DNA of 64,000 nt from Flavobacterium akiainvivens (GTDB lineage Bacteria > Bacteroidota > Bacteroidia > Flavobacteriales > Flavobacteriaceae). Position 1 is the first letter of the stretch. Every line of letters begins with the position of its first letter. The DNA is taken from NCBI RefSeq assembly GCF_001278115.1, contig NZ_LIYD01000005.1, positions 726,903 to 790,902 on the forward strand. The letters are read 5' to 3'. The notes below the pieces were generated by a model, which saw nothing but the letters and a program-made list of their open reading frames with translations, did no database searches and was not told the DNA's origin. A program made the position numbers and the translations under genes. Below, one piece after another: positions 54,565-63,968 of the stretch.

Positions 54565-57039
54565 CTACTTCACATTCACCTCACCTTTAAGCTTTATATC
54601 CTGAGATGAAGCGCCCACTTTTATTTCAAATGTACCGGCATCATACCCAAAGGCATTTTTTTCAGTCTTGAAGTATGAGAATGCATCAGCATCCAGCTTT
54701 ATGATAACGGTTTTAGTTTCGCCTTTTTTAAGGAATACCTTGTCAAAGCCTTTCAGCTCCTTAACCGGGCGCTGCACAGGGGCGTTGGGCTGGCTAACGT
54801 ATACCTGAGCTACTTCGGCACCATCATAATTCCCTATGTTTTTAATGCTGAAAGTAAGCGTAACATCAGTACCGCCGTTTGAGCTTATCTTAAGGCTTGA
54901 ATACTCAAAAGTAGTATACGAAAGTCCGAATCCGAATGCGAATTGCGGCTGTACTTTACCTAAGTCATAATAACGGTATCCCACGTTAAGGCCTTCTTTA
55001 TAGGTAACGCGCTTGTCGCCATCCGGGTCGTAATAATTATTGAAGGTAGGGTTATCTTCCCATTTCTTCTCAAAGCTGGCGGGCAGCTTGCCACTTGGGT
55101 TTACTTTGCCGAAAAGTATATCGGCCACAGCCGTACCGCCTTCCTGACCCGGGAACCAGGCATGCAGCAGCGCCTTAGTTTGCGGCAGCCATTTTTGCAT
55201 GTCTACATTACCACCTGCGTTAAGAACCACTATGGTTTTGGAGTTGGCTTTGGTAACCGCCTGTACAAGTCCGTCCTGGTATTCCGGCAGGGTAAAGGTG
55301 CGGTCAAAACCTTCGCCTTCGCTGGCCATTTCGTAGCCAACCGACAGTATTACGGCATCGGCGTTTTTGGCAGCCGCCACGGCTTCGTTATAGCTTATGT
55401 TTTCCTGGTACACCGCCAGCGCCACCTGTGCCGAGCCGCCGTGCTCATAATATTCAAGCTTAAAGCTATATTCCTTACCTGCTTTCAGGTTAAGTTCCTT
55501 GCTACTTATTACCGCGCCGTGGTCGTTCCATACATCAATAACTTTCTCGCCGTCTACAAACAGGCGGAAACCGTCGTCACCGCGCACGCTGAATTTGTAC
55601 GTACCTGACTTTTCAGGGCGCACCACACCGGTATAACGGGCAGAGAAGTTGTCTTCGCCTATGCCTTCAATGCCAGGTTCTTTCGGCCAGTCGTGGTTTA
55701 TGGTAGTTTCTATCCGCTGGGCAACGGGAGCACCTTCCAGGTTCATATTGCTGAAATACTCAGCCTTAGCGCCTTTGGTTTTCGATTTCTTATCTGTATA
55801 AATGGGCGAAACATCCACATAATCATCCAGCTTGGGTATGCTGTTGCTTACATACACTACCTTAGCAGCAGGTACAGCATCTTTAATACCGCTAAGCAGC
55901 GACACAAAGTGGAACGGGTGCGTATACGAACTGCCGCCACCGGCAACGTTTACATCGGCATTTGGGCCAATAACTGCGATGGTTTTTATGTCTTTAGAAA
56001 GGGGTAGGAGGCTGCCTTCGTTCTTCAGCAGCACCATGCCGCCGCGTGCCAGCTCTAAAGCCACTTTTTCATTCTCAACATTGGGCTGAAGCGGTTCAGT
56101 CATCTTATATTCCGTATCATAAAACCCAAAACGGAAGATAACGCGCAAAATTCGCCTTACCTTATCATCAATAACCAATTCGCTCAACGCGCCGCTCTTT
56201 ATAGCAGGCAACAGGTTTTCGCGGTTCATGTACTTGCCGCTGGGCATCTCCAGGTCAAGGCCGCCTTTGGCAGCAGCTACGGCATCATAGGTGGCTACCC
56301 AGTCGCTCATCACAAGGCCGTCAAACTTCCAGTCGCCTTTTAGTATCTCGTTGTTCAGGTGGTTGTTTTGTGTGGCATGCTCACCGTTAATCAGGTTGTA
56401 GCTGTCCATCACGGCACCTACCTGTCCTTTTTGTACAGCCGCTTTAAAGGCAGGCAGGTAAATTTCGCGCAGGGTGCGTTCGTCTATATCGCTGCTCACA
56501 TTGTTGCGGTCCCATTCCTGGTTGTTAGCAGCAAAGTGCTTCACGGTAGCCACTACTTTCTGGCTTTGCACACCTTTAATGTAGGCCACTGCCATTTCGC
56601 CGGAAAGGTAGGGATCTTCACCCAGGTATTCAAAGTTACGGCCGTTCATGGGCTCACGGTATATGTTTACCCCGGGCGCAAGCAAAATGTGCACGCCACG
56701 CTCTCGGGCATCCTTGCCTAAAGCTTCGCCATATTTATAAGCCAGTTGCCTGTCCCAGCTTGCAGCCGCAAGCACACTTGCAGGGTAGGCGGTGGTTTTA
56801 CCGTAGTTGCGGGTACCCACAGGGCCATCGGTCATTTTTATTTTAGGGAGCCCTAGGCGGTCTATCGCCATAATATAGAAGTCTTCAAAGCCGCCTATGT
56901 AGTCGATCTTTTCCTCAAGCGTCATGGATTTGAGTAACGACTCTACACGGTCTTCAACCGGGGCGTTTTTGTCTTTATAGGTCTGGGCATGGGTCGTAAG
57001 GCAAAAGGCCGCCACGGCAGTAATAAGGTAATTTCGCAT
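54565..57039 (-). CDS. GH3 beta-glucosidase with inserted PA14 domain
   Basis: 824 residues with signal peptide (ending TTHAQ). The GH3 TIM-like domain has KHFAANNQEWDRNN and the nucleophile Asp246 in LVMSDWVAT. The second domain (GMVLLKNEGSLLPL) is interrupted at about 400-540 by a PA14 domain (EYFSNMNLEGAP, FSVRGDDGFRLFVDGEKVID), then resumes with EGEGFDRTF. A C-terminal Fn3-like domain follows. PA14-GH3 enzymes act on beta-glucosides of plant or algal origin. It is far from the PUL, but its promoter carries a word (ATCGTTTTCG) found upstream of the T9SS gene. Confidence 0.9.
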   Translation of the reverse strand: MRNYLITAVAAFCLTTHAQTYKDKNAPVEDRVESLLKSMTLEEKIDYIGGFEDFYIMAIDRLGLPKIKMTDGPVGTRNYGKTTAYPASVLAAASWDRQLAYKYGEALGKDARERGVHILLAPGVNIYREPMNGRNFEYLGEDPYLSGEMAVAYIKGVQSQKVVATVKHFAANNQEWDRNNVSSDIDERTLREIYLPAFKAAVQKGQVGAVMDSYNLINGEHATQNNHLNNEILKGDWKFDGLVMSDWVATYDAVAAAKGGLDLEMPSGKYMNRENLLPAIKSGALSELVIDDKVRRILRVIFRFGFYDTEYKMTEPLQPNVENEKVALELARGGMVLLKNEGSLLPLSKDIKTIAVIGPNADVNVAGGGSSYTHPFHFVSLLSGIKDAVPAAKVVYVSNSIPKLDDYVDVSPIYTDKKSKTKGAKAEYFSNMNLEGAPVAQRIETTINHDWPKEPGIEGIGEDNFSARYTGVVRPEKSGTYKFSVRGDDGFRLFVDGEKVIDVWNDHGAVISSKELNLKAGKEYSFKLEYYEHGGSAQVALAVYQENISYNEAVAAAKNADAVILSVGYEMASEGEGFDRTFTLPEYQDGLVQAVTKANSKTIVVLNAGGNVDMQKWLPQTKALLHAWFPGQEGGTAVADILFGKVNPSGKLPASFEKKWEDNPTFNNYYDPDGDKRVTYKEGLNVGYRYYDLGKVQPQFAFGFGLSYTTFEYSSLKISSNGGTDVTLTFSIKNIGNYDGAEVAQVYVSQPNAPVQRPVKELKGFDKVFLKKGETKTVIIKLDADAFSYFKTEKNAFGYDAGTFEIKVGASSQDIKLKGEVNVK

Positions 57040-57086
57040 TTGCAGATGTTTTGGATTTGGATTGTAAATGTAGTGTTTATTTTGAA

Positions 57087-57097
57087 ATCGTTTTCGG
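57087..57097. promoter_or_regulatory. Putative LacI-type operator at the GH3 promoter
   Basis: ATCGTTTTCGG lies within TGAAATCGTTTTCG, which fits the cre-like pattern TGNAANCGNWNNC of LacI-family operators. It overlaps the expected -33 region of a near-consensus -7 element (TACATTTA, complement of 57065-57072) of the GH3 gene. Confidence 0.45.
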
Positions 57098-57156
57098 AAT
57101 GGTAGCCGTTAACTGATAACCTGATAAAAAAAGCCGTTTATTTTCATGAATAATCT

Positions 57157-57189
57157 TTGCCGCTATATTGATGTTATTACCTAAATTTG
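57157..57189 (+). promoter_or_regulatory. Promoter of lpd
   Basis: TTG (57157-57159) is followed after 22 nt by TAAATTTG (57182-57189), 33 nt before the ATG. Confidence 0.55.
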
Positions 57190-57221
57190 CGTTGCAATTT
57201 TTAACCATAAAATACTAAAAT

Positions 57222-58631
57222 ATGAGTGCATTTGACGTTGTAGTGATAGGTTCTGGCCCGGGCGGCTATGTAGCGGCCATCCGTTCGTCTCAACTGGGAT
57301 TTAAAACCGCGATTATAGAAAAATACCCTAACCTGGGCGGTACATGCCTTAACGTGGGCTGTATCCCTTCTAAGGCATTGCTTGATTCTTCGCACCACTA
57401 CCACGATGCGCATTCAAACTTTAAGGAGCACGGTATAGACATTGCAGGAGAAATTAAAGTAAACTTTGAGCAAATGATTGCCCGCAAACAGGGTGTTGTA
57501 GAGCAAAATGTAAGCGGCATTAAATACCTGATGGACAAAAACAAAATCACTGTTTTTGCAGGTGTTGGCTCATTTGAAGATGCTACACATATAAAAATAA
57601 CCAAGACTGATGGCAGCGGCGAAGAAATAATTGAGGCTAAGAACACCATTATTGCTACGGGTTCTAAGCCGTCTACGCTTCCGTTCATCAAAATAGATAA
57701 AGAAAGGGTTATTACCTCTACCGAAGCCCTTAAGCTTAAAGAAGTACCAAAACACCTTATTGTTATAGGTGGTGGTGTTATAGGCCTTGAGCTGGGCCAG
57801 GTATACCTTCGCCTTGGTGCACAGGTAAGCGTGGTAGAATACCTTGACCGTATTATTCCGGGTATGGATGCAGGCCTGAGCAAAGAACTTACAAAGGTTC
57901 TTAAAAAGCAGGGCATGAAGTTCTACACTTCTCACAAAGTAAAATCAGTTGAAAATACGGGCAGTGGCGTACAGGTTCAGGCTGATAACGCTAAAGGCGA
58001 AACCATTACCCTTGATGGTGATTATGCCCTTGTATCAGTAGGCCGCAGGCCGTTTACCGATGGCCTTAACGCCGAAAAAGCCGGTGTAAAAATCACGGAA
58101 CGCGGACAGATTGAAGTTAACGACCATCTGCAAACAAACGTACCGAACATTTATGCTATTGGCGATGTAATTAAAGGTGCCATGCTTGCCCACAAGGCTG
58201 AGGAAGAAGGCGTATTTGTTGCCGAAACCATTGCCGGACAAAAACCACACATTGACTACAACTTAATCCCTGGTGTGGTTTATACATGGCCGGAAGTTGC
58301 CGCTGTGGGCAAAACCGAAGAGCAGCTTAAAGAGGCAGGTGTTGCCTACAAATCAGGAAGTTTCCCGTTCAAGGCGCTTGGCCGTAGCCGTGCCAGTATG
58401 GATACCGATGGTTTTGTTAAAATTCTTGCTGATGCTACAACTGACGAGGTGCTGGGCATACACATGATAGGCGCCCGTACGGCCGACCTTATTGCTGAAG
58501 CCGTTATTGCAATGGAATTTAAGGCCAGCGCCGAAGATATTGCAAGGTCGTCTCACGCGCACCCAACGTATGCTGAAGCTGTTAAAGAAGCTGCACTTGC
58601 CGCTACCGAAAACAGGGCAATACATATATAA
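57222..58631 (+). CDS. lpd: Dihydrolipoyl dehydrogenase
   Basis: 469 residues. The FAD motif is GSGPGGYVAAIR, the redox disulfide is Cys42-Cys47 in GGTCLNVGCIPSK, the NAD motif is GGGVIGLELGQVY, and the C-terminal catalytic His-Glu pair is in HAHPTYAEAVKEA. It is the E3 component of pyruvate and 2-oxoglutarate dehydrogenases. It is monocistronic. Confidence 0.97.
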   Translation: MSAFDVVVIGSGPGGYVAAIRSSQLGFKTAIIEKYPNLGGTCLNVGCIPSKALLDSSHHYHDAHSNFKEHGIDIAGEIKVNFEQMIARKQGVVEQNVSGIKYLMDKNKITVFAGVGSFEDATHIKITKTDGSGEEIIEAKNTIIATGSKPSTLPFIKIDKERVITSTEALKLKEVPKHLIVIGGGVIGLELGQVYLRLGAQVSVVEYLDRIIPGMDAGLSKELTKVLKKQGMKFYTSHKVKSVENTGSGVQVQADNAKGETITLDGDYALVSVGRRPFTDGLNAEKAGVKITERGQIEVNDHLQTNVPNIYAIGDVIKGAMLAHKAEEEGVFVAETIAGQKPHIDYNLIPGVVYTWPEVAAVGKTEEQLKEAGVAYKSGSFPFKALGRSRASMDTDGFVKILADATTDEVLGIHMIGARTADLIAEAVIAMEFKASAEDIARSSHAHPTYAEAVKEAALAATENRAIHI

Positions 58632-58650
58632 TATATAGTTTAAAAATAAT

Positions 58651-58677
58651 AAACCCGCTTCGAAAGAGGCGGGTTTT
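58651..58677 (+). terminator. Terminator of lpd
   Basis: The stem AAACCCGC/GCGGGTTT is extended by TTC/GAG around a GAAA tetraloop, then TTTT. Its T-run overlaps the -33 box of the next promoter. Confidence 0.8.
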
Positions 58678-58704
58678 GTGTTATAAAGCAATTTTGTATA
58701 TTTG
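58676..58704 (+). promoter_or_regulatory. Promoter of the toxin-antitoxin pair
   Basis: TTG (58676-58678) is followed after 18 nt by TATATTTG (58697-58704), 19 nt before the antitoxin ATG. Confidence 0.65.
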
Positions 58705-58723
58705 ATGTATAAAATTGACTGCT

Positions 58724-58939
58724 ATGAGTACGCTTGAAATCAGAAAGGAGCTACATGAAATGATTGACAGGGAAGATTCATCTACTCTTGAGGGTATTTA
58801 CGGCCTTATCAAAAACTATATTTCCCATAAAGAAGAATGGGAAATGATTGAAGAGGCTGAGGAAGATATTAAGGCTGGCAGGATTTTTAGCACTGAGGAA
58901 GTGAAATCAATGATTGAAAGTTGGACAAAAAAGAGATAA
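58724..58939 (+). CDS. Probable antitoxin of a RelE/ParE-type toxin-antitoxin pair
   Basis: 71 residues from the ATG at 58724. It is an all-helical, very acidic protein: STLEIRKELHEMIDREDSST, then EEWEMIEEAEEDIKAGRIFS and TEEVKSMIESWTKKR. The C-terminal part, with AGRIFSTEEV, resembles antitoxins and addiction-module components that pair with RelE/ParE toxins. It overlaps the toxin reading frame by 19 nt. Identification rests mainly on size, composition and the neighbour. Confidence 0.7.
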   Translation: MSTLEIRKELHEMIDREDSSTLEGIYGLIKNYISHKEEWEMIEEAEEDIKAGRIFSTEEVKSMIESWTKKR

Positions 58940-59250
58940 TCAAACCAATTCACTGGACTCACAGGGCTACCAAAGATTTACAAAAAATAACAGCTTTTAA
59001 TGTGGAATTGTTAGGAGCCGATAAAGCAAGGCAAATTTCTTTTGAAATAGTTGATGCCGTTTTAGTCCTTGAAAATCCAAATTTCAATTATTCTGAAATT
59101 GGAGCCGTGGATGAAAGTTTAAATTTTCTCAAAAGAAAGTATCGCAAACTTATACACGGACATTACAAGATAAACTATAGGGAAGGTGCTGACAAAATAT
59201 TTGTAAGCAAGGTATTTGACACCCGCCAGCATCCACGTAAAAACCGATAA
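58921..59250 (+). CDS. RelE/ParE-family toxin
   Basis: 109 residues starting at a TTG; an in-frame stop lies two codons upstream and no ATG or GTG is available before the conserved start IHWTHRATKDLQKITAF. Core features of ParE/RelE toxins: W-T-x-x-A-x-x-D-L near the N-terminus, YRKLIHGHYKINYRE in the middle and VSKVFDTRQHPRK at the end. It should act on mRNA at the ribosome or on gyrase; the sequence does not decide which. It is translationally coupled to the antitoxin. Confidence 0.8.
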   Translation: MDKKEIIKPIHWTHRATKDLQKITAFNVELLGADKARQISFEIVDAVLVLENPNFNYSEIGAVDESLNFLKRKYRKLIHGHYKINYREGADKIFVSKVFDTRQHPRKNR

Positions 59251-59256
59251 TTTTTA

Positions 59257-60558
59257 GTGAGGACTATTTTTTCAGCCGGTATCCAAAACCCCGAAGATTT
59301 TAAAACAAAGCTGCTCGCCTGGGCGCAACAGTTCAGGGAAGTGGTGTATATGGACAGCAACAACTATGCGCAGGCACATTCATCTTTTGATGCTGTGCTG
59401 GCTGTTGATGCCCTTACCGCCATACAAACCGATTATGTTAATGCCTTTGAAGAGCTTAATACCTATCAGAAAACCACTAAAGACTGGCTGTTTGGCTACC
59501 TTTCTTATGACCTTAAAAACGATACCGAAGTACTTGCATCACAAAATTTGGACGGGCTTGGTTTCCCGGATTTGTTTTTCTTCCAGCCTAAGAAGATCTT
59601 TTTGCTGAAAGGCGATACCCTTGAAGCACACTATCTTTTTATGTGTGATGATGAATGGGAGCAGGATTTGGAGAAAATTCTGGGCTATCCTTCCAACCTA
59701 CAGCCTACAACCCTAAACTCCCAACCCTTAACCATTCAACAACGCATCTCTAAAGAAAGTTATATTGATAAGGTGGAGCACATGCGCAGCCATATTTACC
59801 GTGGCGATATTTATGAGGCCAACTTCTGTATGGAGTTTTATGCCGAAGATGCCATAATAAACCCGCTTGAAACGTACCAGAAACTCAATGCCATATCAGA
59901 ACCGCCGTTTGCCGTATACCTTAAAAACCATAAGCAATACCTGCTTTCTGCATCGCCGGAGCGGTATTTAAAGAAAGAGGGCAGCACGGTAATTACCCAA
60001 CCCATAAAAGGCACAGCCCGCCGCAGTGCCAACCCACAGGAAGATGAAGCCATTAAACAGGAGCTTCAGCTGAATGAAAAGGAACGCGCTGAAAACATCA
60101 TGATTGTAGACCTGGTGCGCAACGACCTTTCGCATACGGCGGAGAAAAACTCGGTAAAGGTAGATGAGCTCTGTGGTGTGTATACCTTTAAACAGGTACA
60201 TCATTTAATATCTACAGTAAGCAGCAGCGTAGGGCAAGAGTATAGCCCGGTTGATGTTATAAAAAGTACGTTCCCTATGGGGAGTATGACGGGTGCACCC
60301 AAAATATCGGCCATGCAAATAATAGAAAAGCTGGAGGAAACCAAACGCGGGCTTTACAGCGGTGCCGTGGGCTATTTTACCCCAGAGGGCGATTTTGATT
60401 TTAACGTGGTCATCCGCAGTATACTGTATAACGAGGCCAACAACTATGTGTCGTTCTCGGTAGGCAGCGCGATTACGTATGAGTCGGCGCCCAAAAAAGA
60501 GTACGACGAATGCTTACTTAAGGCCAATGCCATGCGCACGGTACTGATGGGCGAATAA
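59257..60558 (+). CDS. pabB: Aminodeoxychorismate synthase component I
   Basis: 433 residues from a GTG at 59257, 7 nt after the toxin stop. The chorismate-binding domain (about 165-433) has QPIKGTARR with Lys251 (the PIKGT form marks PabB rather than TrpE, which has PIAGT). It also has IMIVDLVRNDL, FPMGSMTGAPKISAMQIIE and GLYSGAVGYF. It makes aminodeoxychorismate for folate synthesis. It is followed by tilS. Confidence 0.9.
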   Translation: MRTIFSAGIQNPEDFKTKLLAWAQQFREVVYMDSNNYAQAHSSFDAVLAVDALTAIQTDYVNAFEELNTYQKTTKDWLFGYLSYDLKNDTEVLASQNLDGLGFPDLFFFQPKKIFLLKGDTLEAHYLFMCDDEWEQDLEKILGYPSNLQPTTLNSQPLTIQQRISKESYIDKVEHMRSHIYRGDIYEANFCMEFYAEDAIINPLETYQKLNAISEPPFAVYLKNHKQYLLSASPERYLKKEGSTVITQPIKGTARRSANPQEDEAIKQELQLNEKERAENIMIVDLVRNDLSHTAEKNSVKVDELCGVYTFKQVHHLISTVSSSVGQEYSPVDVIKSTFPMGSMTGAPKISAMQIIEKLEETKRGLYSGAVGYFTPEGDFDFNVVIRSILYNEANNYVSFSVGSAITYESAPKKEYDECLLKANAMRTVLMGE

Positions 60559-60582
60559 ACCAAATTTTGCCTACCTTTGTGT

Positions 60583-61899
60583 ATGCTCGAAGTATTGCAA
60601 CAACACCTTGCCCAAAACCTCCCTTTTTTAAAAGATAAAAAGCTGCTGCTTGCTACAAGCGGTGGCATAGACAGCATGGTTTTGGTACACCTGTTTCAGC
60701 AGTTGGGGTATGATATTAGCATAGCACATTGTAACTTTGGACTAAGAGGTGTGGAAAGCGATGGTGATGAGCAATTTATTCGCAACTATGCATCTCAAAA
60801 CAATATCCCTTCTTTTGTAACACACTTTGATACAAATACTTTTGCTAATGATGCTAAAGTATCCATTCAAATAGCAGCGCGCCAGTTGCGGTATATTTGG
60901 TTTGAAGAACTCTTGCAGGAACACGGGCTTGATTACCTGCTTACGGCGCATCATCTTGATGATAGCATTGAGACCTTCCTTATCAACTTTACGCGTGGCA
61001 CCGGCCTTGAGGGGCTTACGGGCATCCCACAGCAAAATGGAAATATTGTGCGTCCGCTATTGCCCTTTGGTCGTACACAGATAGAGGGATATGCCACACA
61101 ACACAACATACAATGGCGGGAGGACAGCAGTAATGCGTCTGACAAATACCTGCGCAACAAGCTGCGCCACCATGTAGTACCCATACTTAAAAGCCTTAAC
61201 GGGGGTTTTGAAGCCTCGTTTACCAATACGCTCAATCATTTACAACAGGCTAAATCAATGGCAGATGATGCAGCGGCATTGGTTTTTAAGCAGGTTATAA
61301 GAGATTATGGCAGCTACAAGCATATAGATATTACACAGCTTAAGCGCCTGCCCAATTACAAGGCTTACCTGTATTACTGGCTAAGCCCTATGGGTTTTAC
61401 AGCATGGGATGATATTTATAACCTTGCTGATGCACAGCCGGGTAAGTATGTGCTTTCAGGGGACTACAGGCTGCTGAAAGACCGTGATTTTTTAGTTTTG
61501 GAAATGGTTTCAGGATACGATTCCGGAATTTATGAAATTGAAGAAAATGTGCAAAAAACTACTATTCCGATAGGGTTAAAGCTTGAAAATGTGCATTATT
61601 TTGAACAAAACCACACAAAAAACATAATTTTTGTTAACAAAGAATTAATAAAATTTCCGTTATTTGTGCGTAAATGGAAAGAGGGTGACTATTTTTACCC
61701 TTTCGGGATGAAGGGCCTCAAAAAAAAAGTTTCCAAGTACTTTAAAGATGAGAAATTTTCTTTGAGTGATAAGGAAAATACCTGGCTGCTTTGTTCGGGC
61801 GAAGATATAATATGGGTTGTGGGACACCGTGCCGATAACCGTTTTAGAGTAACAGAAAACACAACACAAATTTTAAAGATAGCGTTTTTGCAGGAATGA
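60583..61899 (+). CDS. tilS: tRNA(Ile)-lysidine synthetase
   Basis: 438 residues from the ATG at 60583. The N-terminal PP-loop ATPase has SGGIDS (26-31), AHCNFGLRG, the HHLDD motif and the TilS signature REDSSNASDKYLRNKLRHHV. The C-terminal domain has RKWKEGDYFYPFGMKGLKKK. It modifies C34 of tRNA-Ile to lysidine. It overlaps dsbD by 4 nt (ATGA). Confidence 0.96.
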   Translation: MLEVLQQHLAQNLPFLKDKKLLLATSGGIDSMVLVHLFQQLGYDISIAHCNFGLRGVESDGDEQFIRNYASQNNIPSFVTHFDTNTFANDAKVSIQIAARQLRYIWFEELLQEHGLDYLLTAHHLDDSIETFLINFTRGTGLEGLTGIPQQNGNIVRPLLPFGRTQIEGYATQHNIQWREDSSNASDKYLRNKLRHHVVPILKSLNGGFEASFTNTLNHLQQAKSMADDAAALVFKQVIRDYGSYKHIDITQLKRLPNYKAYLYYWLSPMGFTAWDDIYNLADAQPGKYVLSGDYRLLKDRDFLVLEMVSGYDSGIYEIEENVQKTTIPIGLKLENVHYFEQNHTKNIIFVNKELIKFPLFVRKWKEGDYFYPFGMKGLKKKVSKYFKDEKFSLSDKENTWLLCSGEDIIWVVGHRADNRFRVTENTTQILKIAFLQE

Positions 61900-63968
61900 A
61901 AAAGTTTGGATTATTACTATTATTAATAGTATCGTTTGCAGGCACTTATGCACAGGGGGTAAAGCACCCGGTAAAATGGACCAGCAAAATTGAAAAGAAA
62001 TCAGATACCGAATATGTACTGGTTTTTAATGCCGTAATTGAAGAAAGCTGGCATATGTATTCGCAGTTTACACCTGATGGCGGTGCACTGCCCATGGTTA
62101 TTACATTTAACAACCAAAAAGGTAATTATACACTTGTAGGTAAAACCCAGGAAAGTAAGACCGAAAAGGCCTTTAATGATATTTTTGAGGTTGACGAATA
62201 TTTCTGGAGCCACACCGCCCAGCTTAAACAAACGGTAAAGTTAGCGCCTGCCAGCAACAAGGTGGTTCAGGTAACGCTTGATTACCAGGTTTGTAAGGAG
62301 TCTTGCATACAGGATGGAAACCTGTTTGAGTTTGACCTTGCAAAAATGGCATCAAAAGAGGTTAAAAATTTCAAAAATATACCGCTTGCCGTATTGGCAA
62401 CCGACCCTCCGGCCGGTGCACAGCCTGTTGAGGCTACTGTTACTGATACTGTAAAAGCAACAGATACAGCTAAAACACAAGTAGTACCTGCTCCTAAAGA
62501 TGAAACCGCCAAGCCGGATGTAAAGGCTGCAAAAGATGAGGAAAAAGGTAAAGATGGGCTTTTCACTATCTTCTTTGTTGCGTTTTTATCGGGTTTTGCG
62601 GCACTGCTTACACCGTGTGTATTCCCTATGATACCCATGACGGTGAGTTTCTTTACCAAGCAAAGCAAATCTAAGGCTGCAGGTGTGCGCAATGCCATAA
62701 CCTACGGTATATCAATTATTGTTATATATGTACTTTTAGGTTCTCTGGTTACCGGTATTTTTGGGGCAGATTCGCTAAATGCATTATCTACAAATGTGGC
62801 ATTCAACCTTATTTTCTTTGTGCTTTTAATTGTGTTTGCTTGTTCATTTCTGGGCGCTTTCGAAATTATGCTGCCTAACTCATGGGCTAACAAAGTAGAC
62901 AGGCAGGCAGACAGGGGTGGCATAATAGGCATACTGTTTATGGCGCTTGCCCTTGCAATAGTATCATTTTCATGTACCGGCCCAATAGTAGGTACGCTAC
63001 TTGTTGAAGCAGCATCTAAAGGCGGACTTGCCCCTGTAATAGGCATGTTTGGCTTTTCGCTTGCACTTGCTTTGCCATTTATGCTTTTTGCAATGTTTCC
63101 GGGGTGGCTAAACAGCCTTCCAAAGTCAGGAGGCTGGCTTAATACGGTTAAGGTATTCCTTGGTTTCCTTGAGCTTGCACTTGCCTTTAAATTTTTAAGT
63201 AATGCCGACCTGGTATTGCAACTGCATTATCTTGAAAGGGAAACATTTCTTGCTATATGGATTGCCGTTTTTGGTGCACTGGCGCTTTATATGTTTGGCA
63301 AAATCAAAATGCCGCACGATACCCCAGGTGGCTTTATATCGGTAGGCAGGCTGCTGCTTGGGCTTTTGGTTTTAAGTTTTACCATTTACCTTATCCCTGG
63401 TTTGTGGGGTGCGCCTCTTAAGCTTATAAGCGGTTTCCCGCCATCTCAAACCTATAGCGAGAGTCCTTTTGGTTTTGGTGGAAGTAGTGGCGTTACAACA
63501 GCCGTAGCACTGCCTGAAGGTGCCCACAGCGGGCCACAAGGCATAGCCGCCTTTGAAGATTATGACAAGGCATTGGCCTACGCCAAGAAAACTAATAAGC
63601 CATTGCTTATTGATTTTACAGGATATGCCTGCGTTAACTGCCGCAAAATGGAAGATAATGTGTGGAGTGATAAACGCATACTTTCAGTACTTAACAATGA
63701 TGTGGTGCTGGTATCTTTATATGTAGACTTTAAAGAAGAATTACCAGAGAGTGAGCAGTATATATCTGAAACTACGGGTAAGCATATTAAAACCATTGGC
63801 AATAAATGGAGCGATATGCAGATAAGGAAATACAAGACCAACTCTCAGCCTTATTATGTACTGGTAAACAATAAGGAAGAAAACCTTAATGAACCGGTAG
63901 GATACACGCCGGATATTGAAGAGTATTTAAAATGGCTGCAGGAAGGTGTTGCCAACTATAAAAAATAA
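61896..63968 (+). CDS. dsbD: DsbD-family thiol:disulfide interchange protein
   Basis: 690 residues. Signal peptide (ending TYAQ); N-terminal DsbD-alpha-like domain with the Cys pair in YQVCKESC; a Pro/Lys/Thr-rich linker (about 170-215). The transmembrane DsbD core has 8-9 helices with Cys motifs LTPCVFPMIP and SFSCTGPIVG. A C-terminal thioredoxin-like domain carries CVNC (Cys579 and Cys582). It moves reducing power from the cytoplasm to the periplasm. It is translationally coupled to tilS. Confidence 0.93.
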   Translation: MKKFGLLLLLIVSFAGTYAQGVKHPVKWTSKIEKKSDTEYVLVFNAVIEESWHMYSQFTPDGGALPMVITFNNQKGNYTLVGKTQESKTEKAFNDIFEVDEYFWSHTAQLKQTVKLAPASNKVVQVTLDYQVCKESCIQDGNLFEFDLAKMASKEVKNFKNIPLAVLATDPPAGAQPVEATVTDTVKATDTAKTQVVPAPKDETAKPDVKAAKDEEKGKDGLFTIFFVAFLSGFAALLTPCVFPMIPMTVSFFTKQSKSKAAGVRNAITYGISIIVIYVLLGSLVTGIFGADSLNALSTNVAFNLIFFVLLIVFACSFLGAFEIMLPNSWANKVDRQADRGGIIGILFMALALAIVSFSCTGPIVGTLLVEAASKGGLAPVIGMFGFSLALALPFMLFAMFPGWLNSLPKSGGWLNTVKVFLGFLELALAFKFLSNADLVLQLHYLERETFLAIWIAVFGALALYMFGKIKMPHDTPGGFISVGRLLLGLLVLSFTIYLIPGLWGAPLKLISGFPPSQTYSESPFGFGGSSGVTTAVALPEGAHSGPQGIAAFEDYDKALAYAKKTNKPLLIDFTGYACVNCRKMEDNVWSDKRILSVLNNDVVLVSLYVDFKEELPESEQYISETTGKHIKTIGNKWSDMQIRKYKTNSQPYYVLVNNKEENLNEPVGYTPDIEEYLKWLQEGVANYKK

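Noticed and set aside
60572..60579. TACCTTTG as a -7 box for tilS
   Set aside because: It is only 3 nt before the ATG and has no TTG at the right distance; it would need a leaderless mRNA. tilS is more likely read from the pabB transcript.
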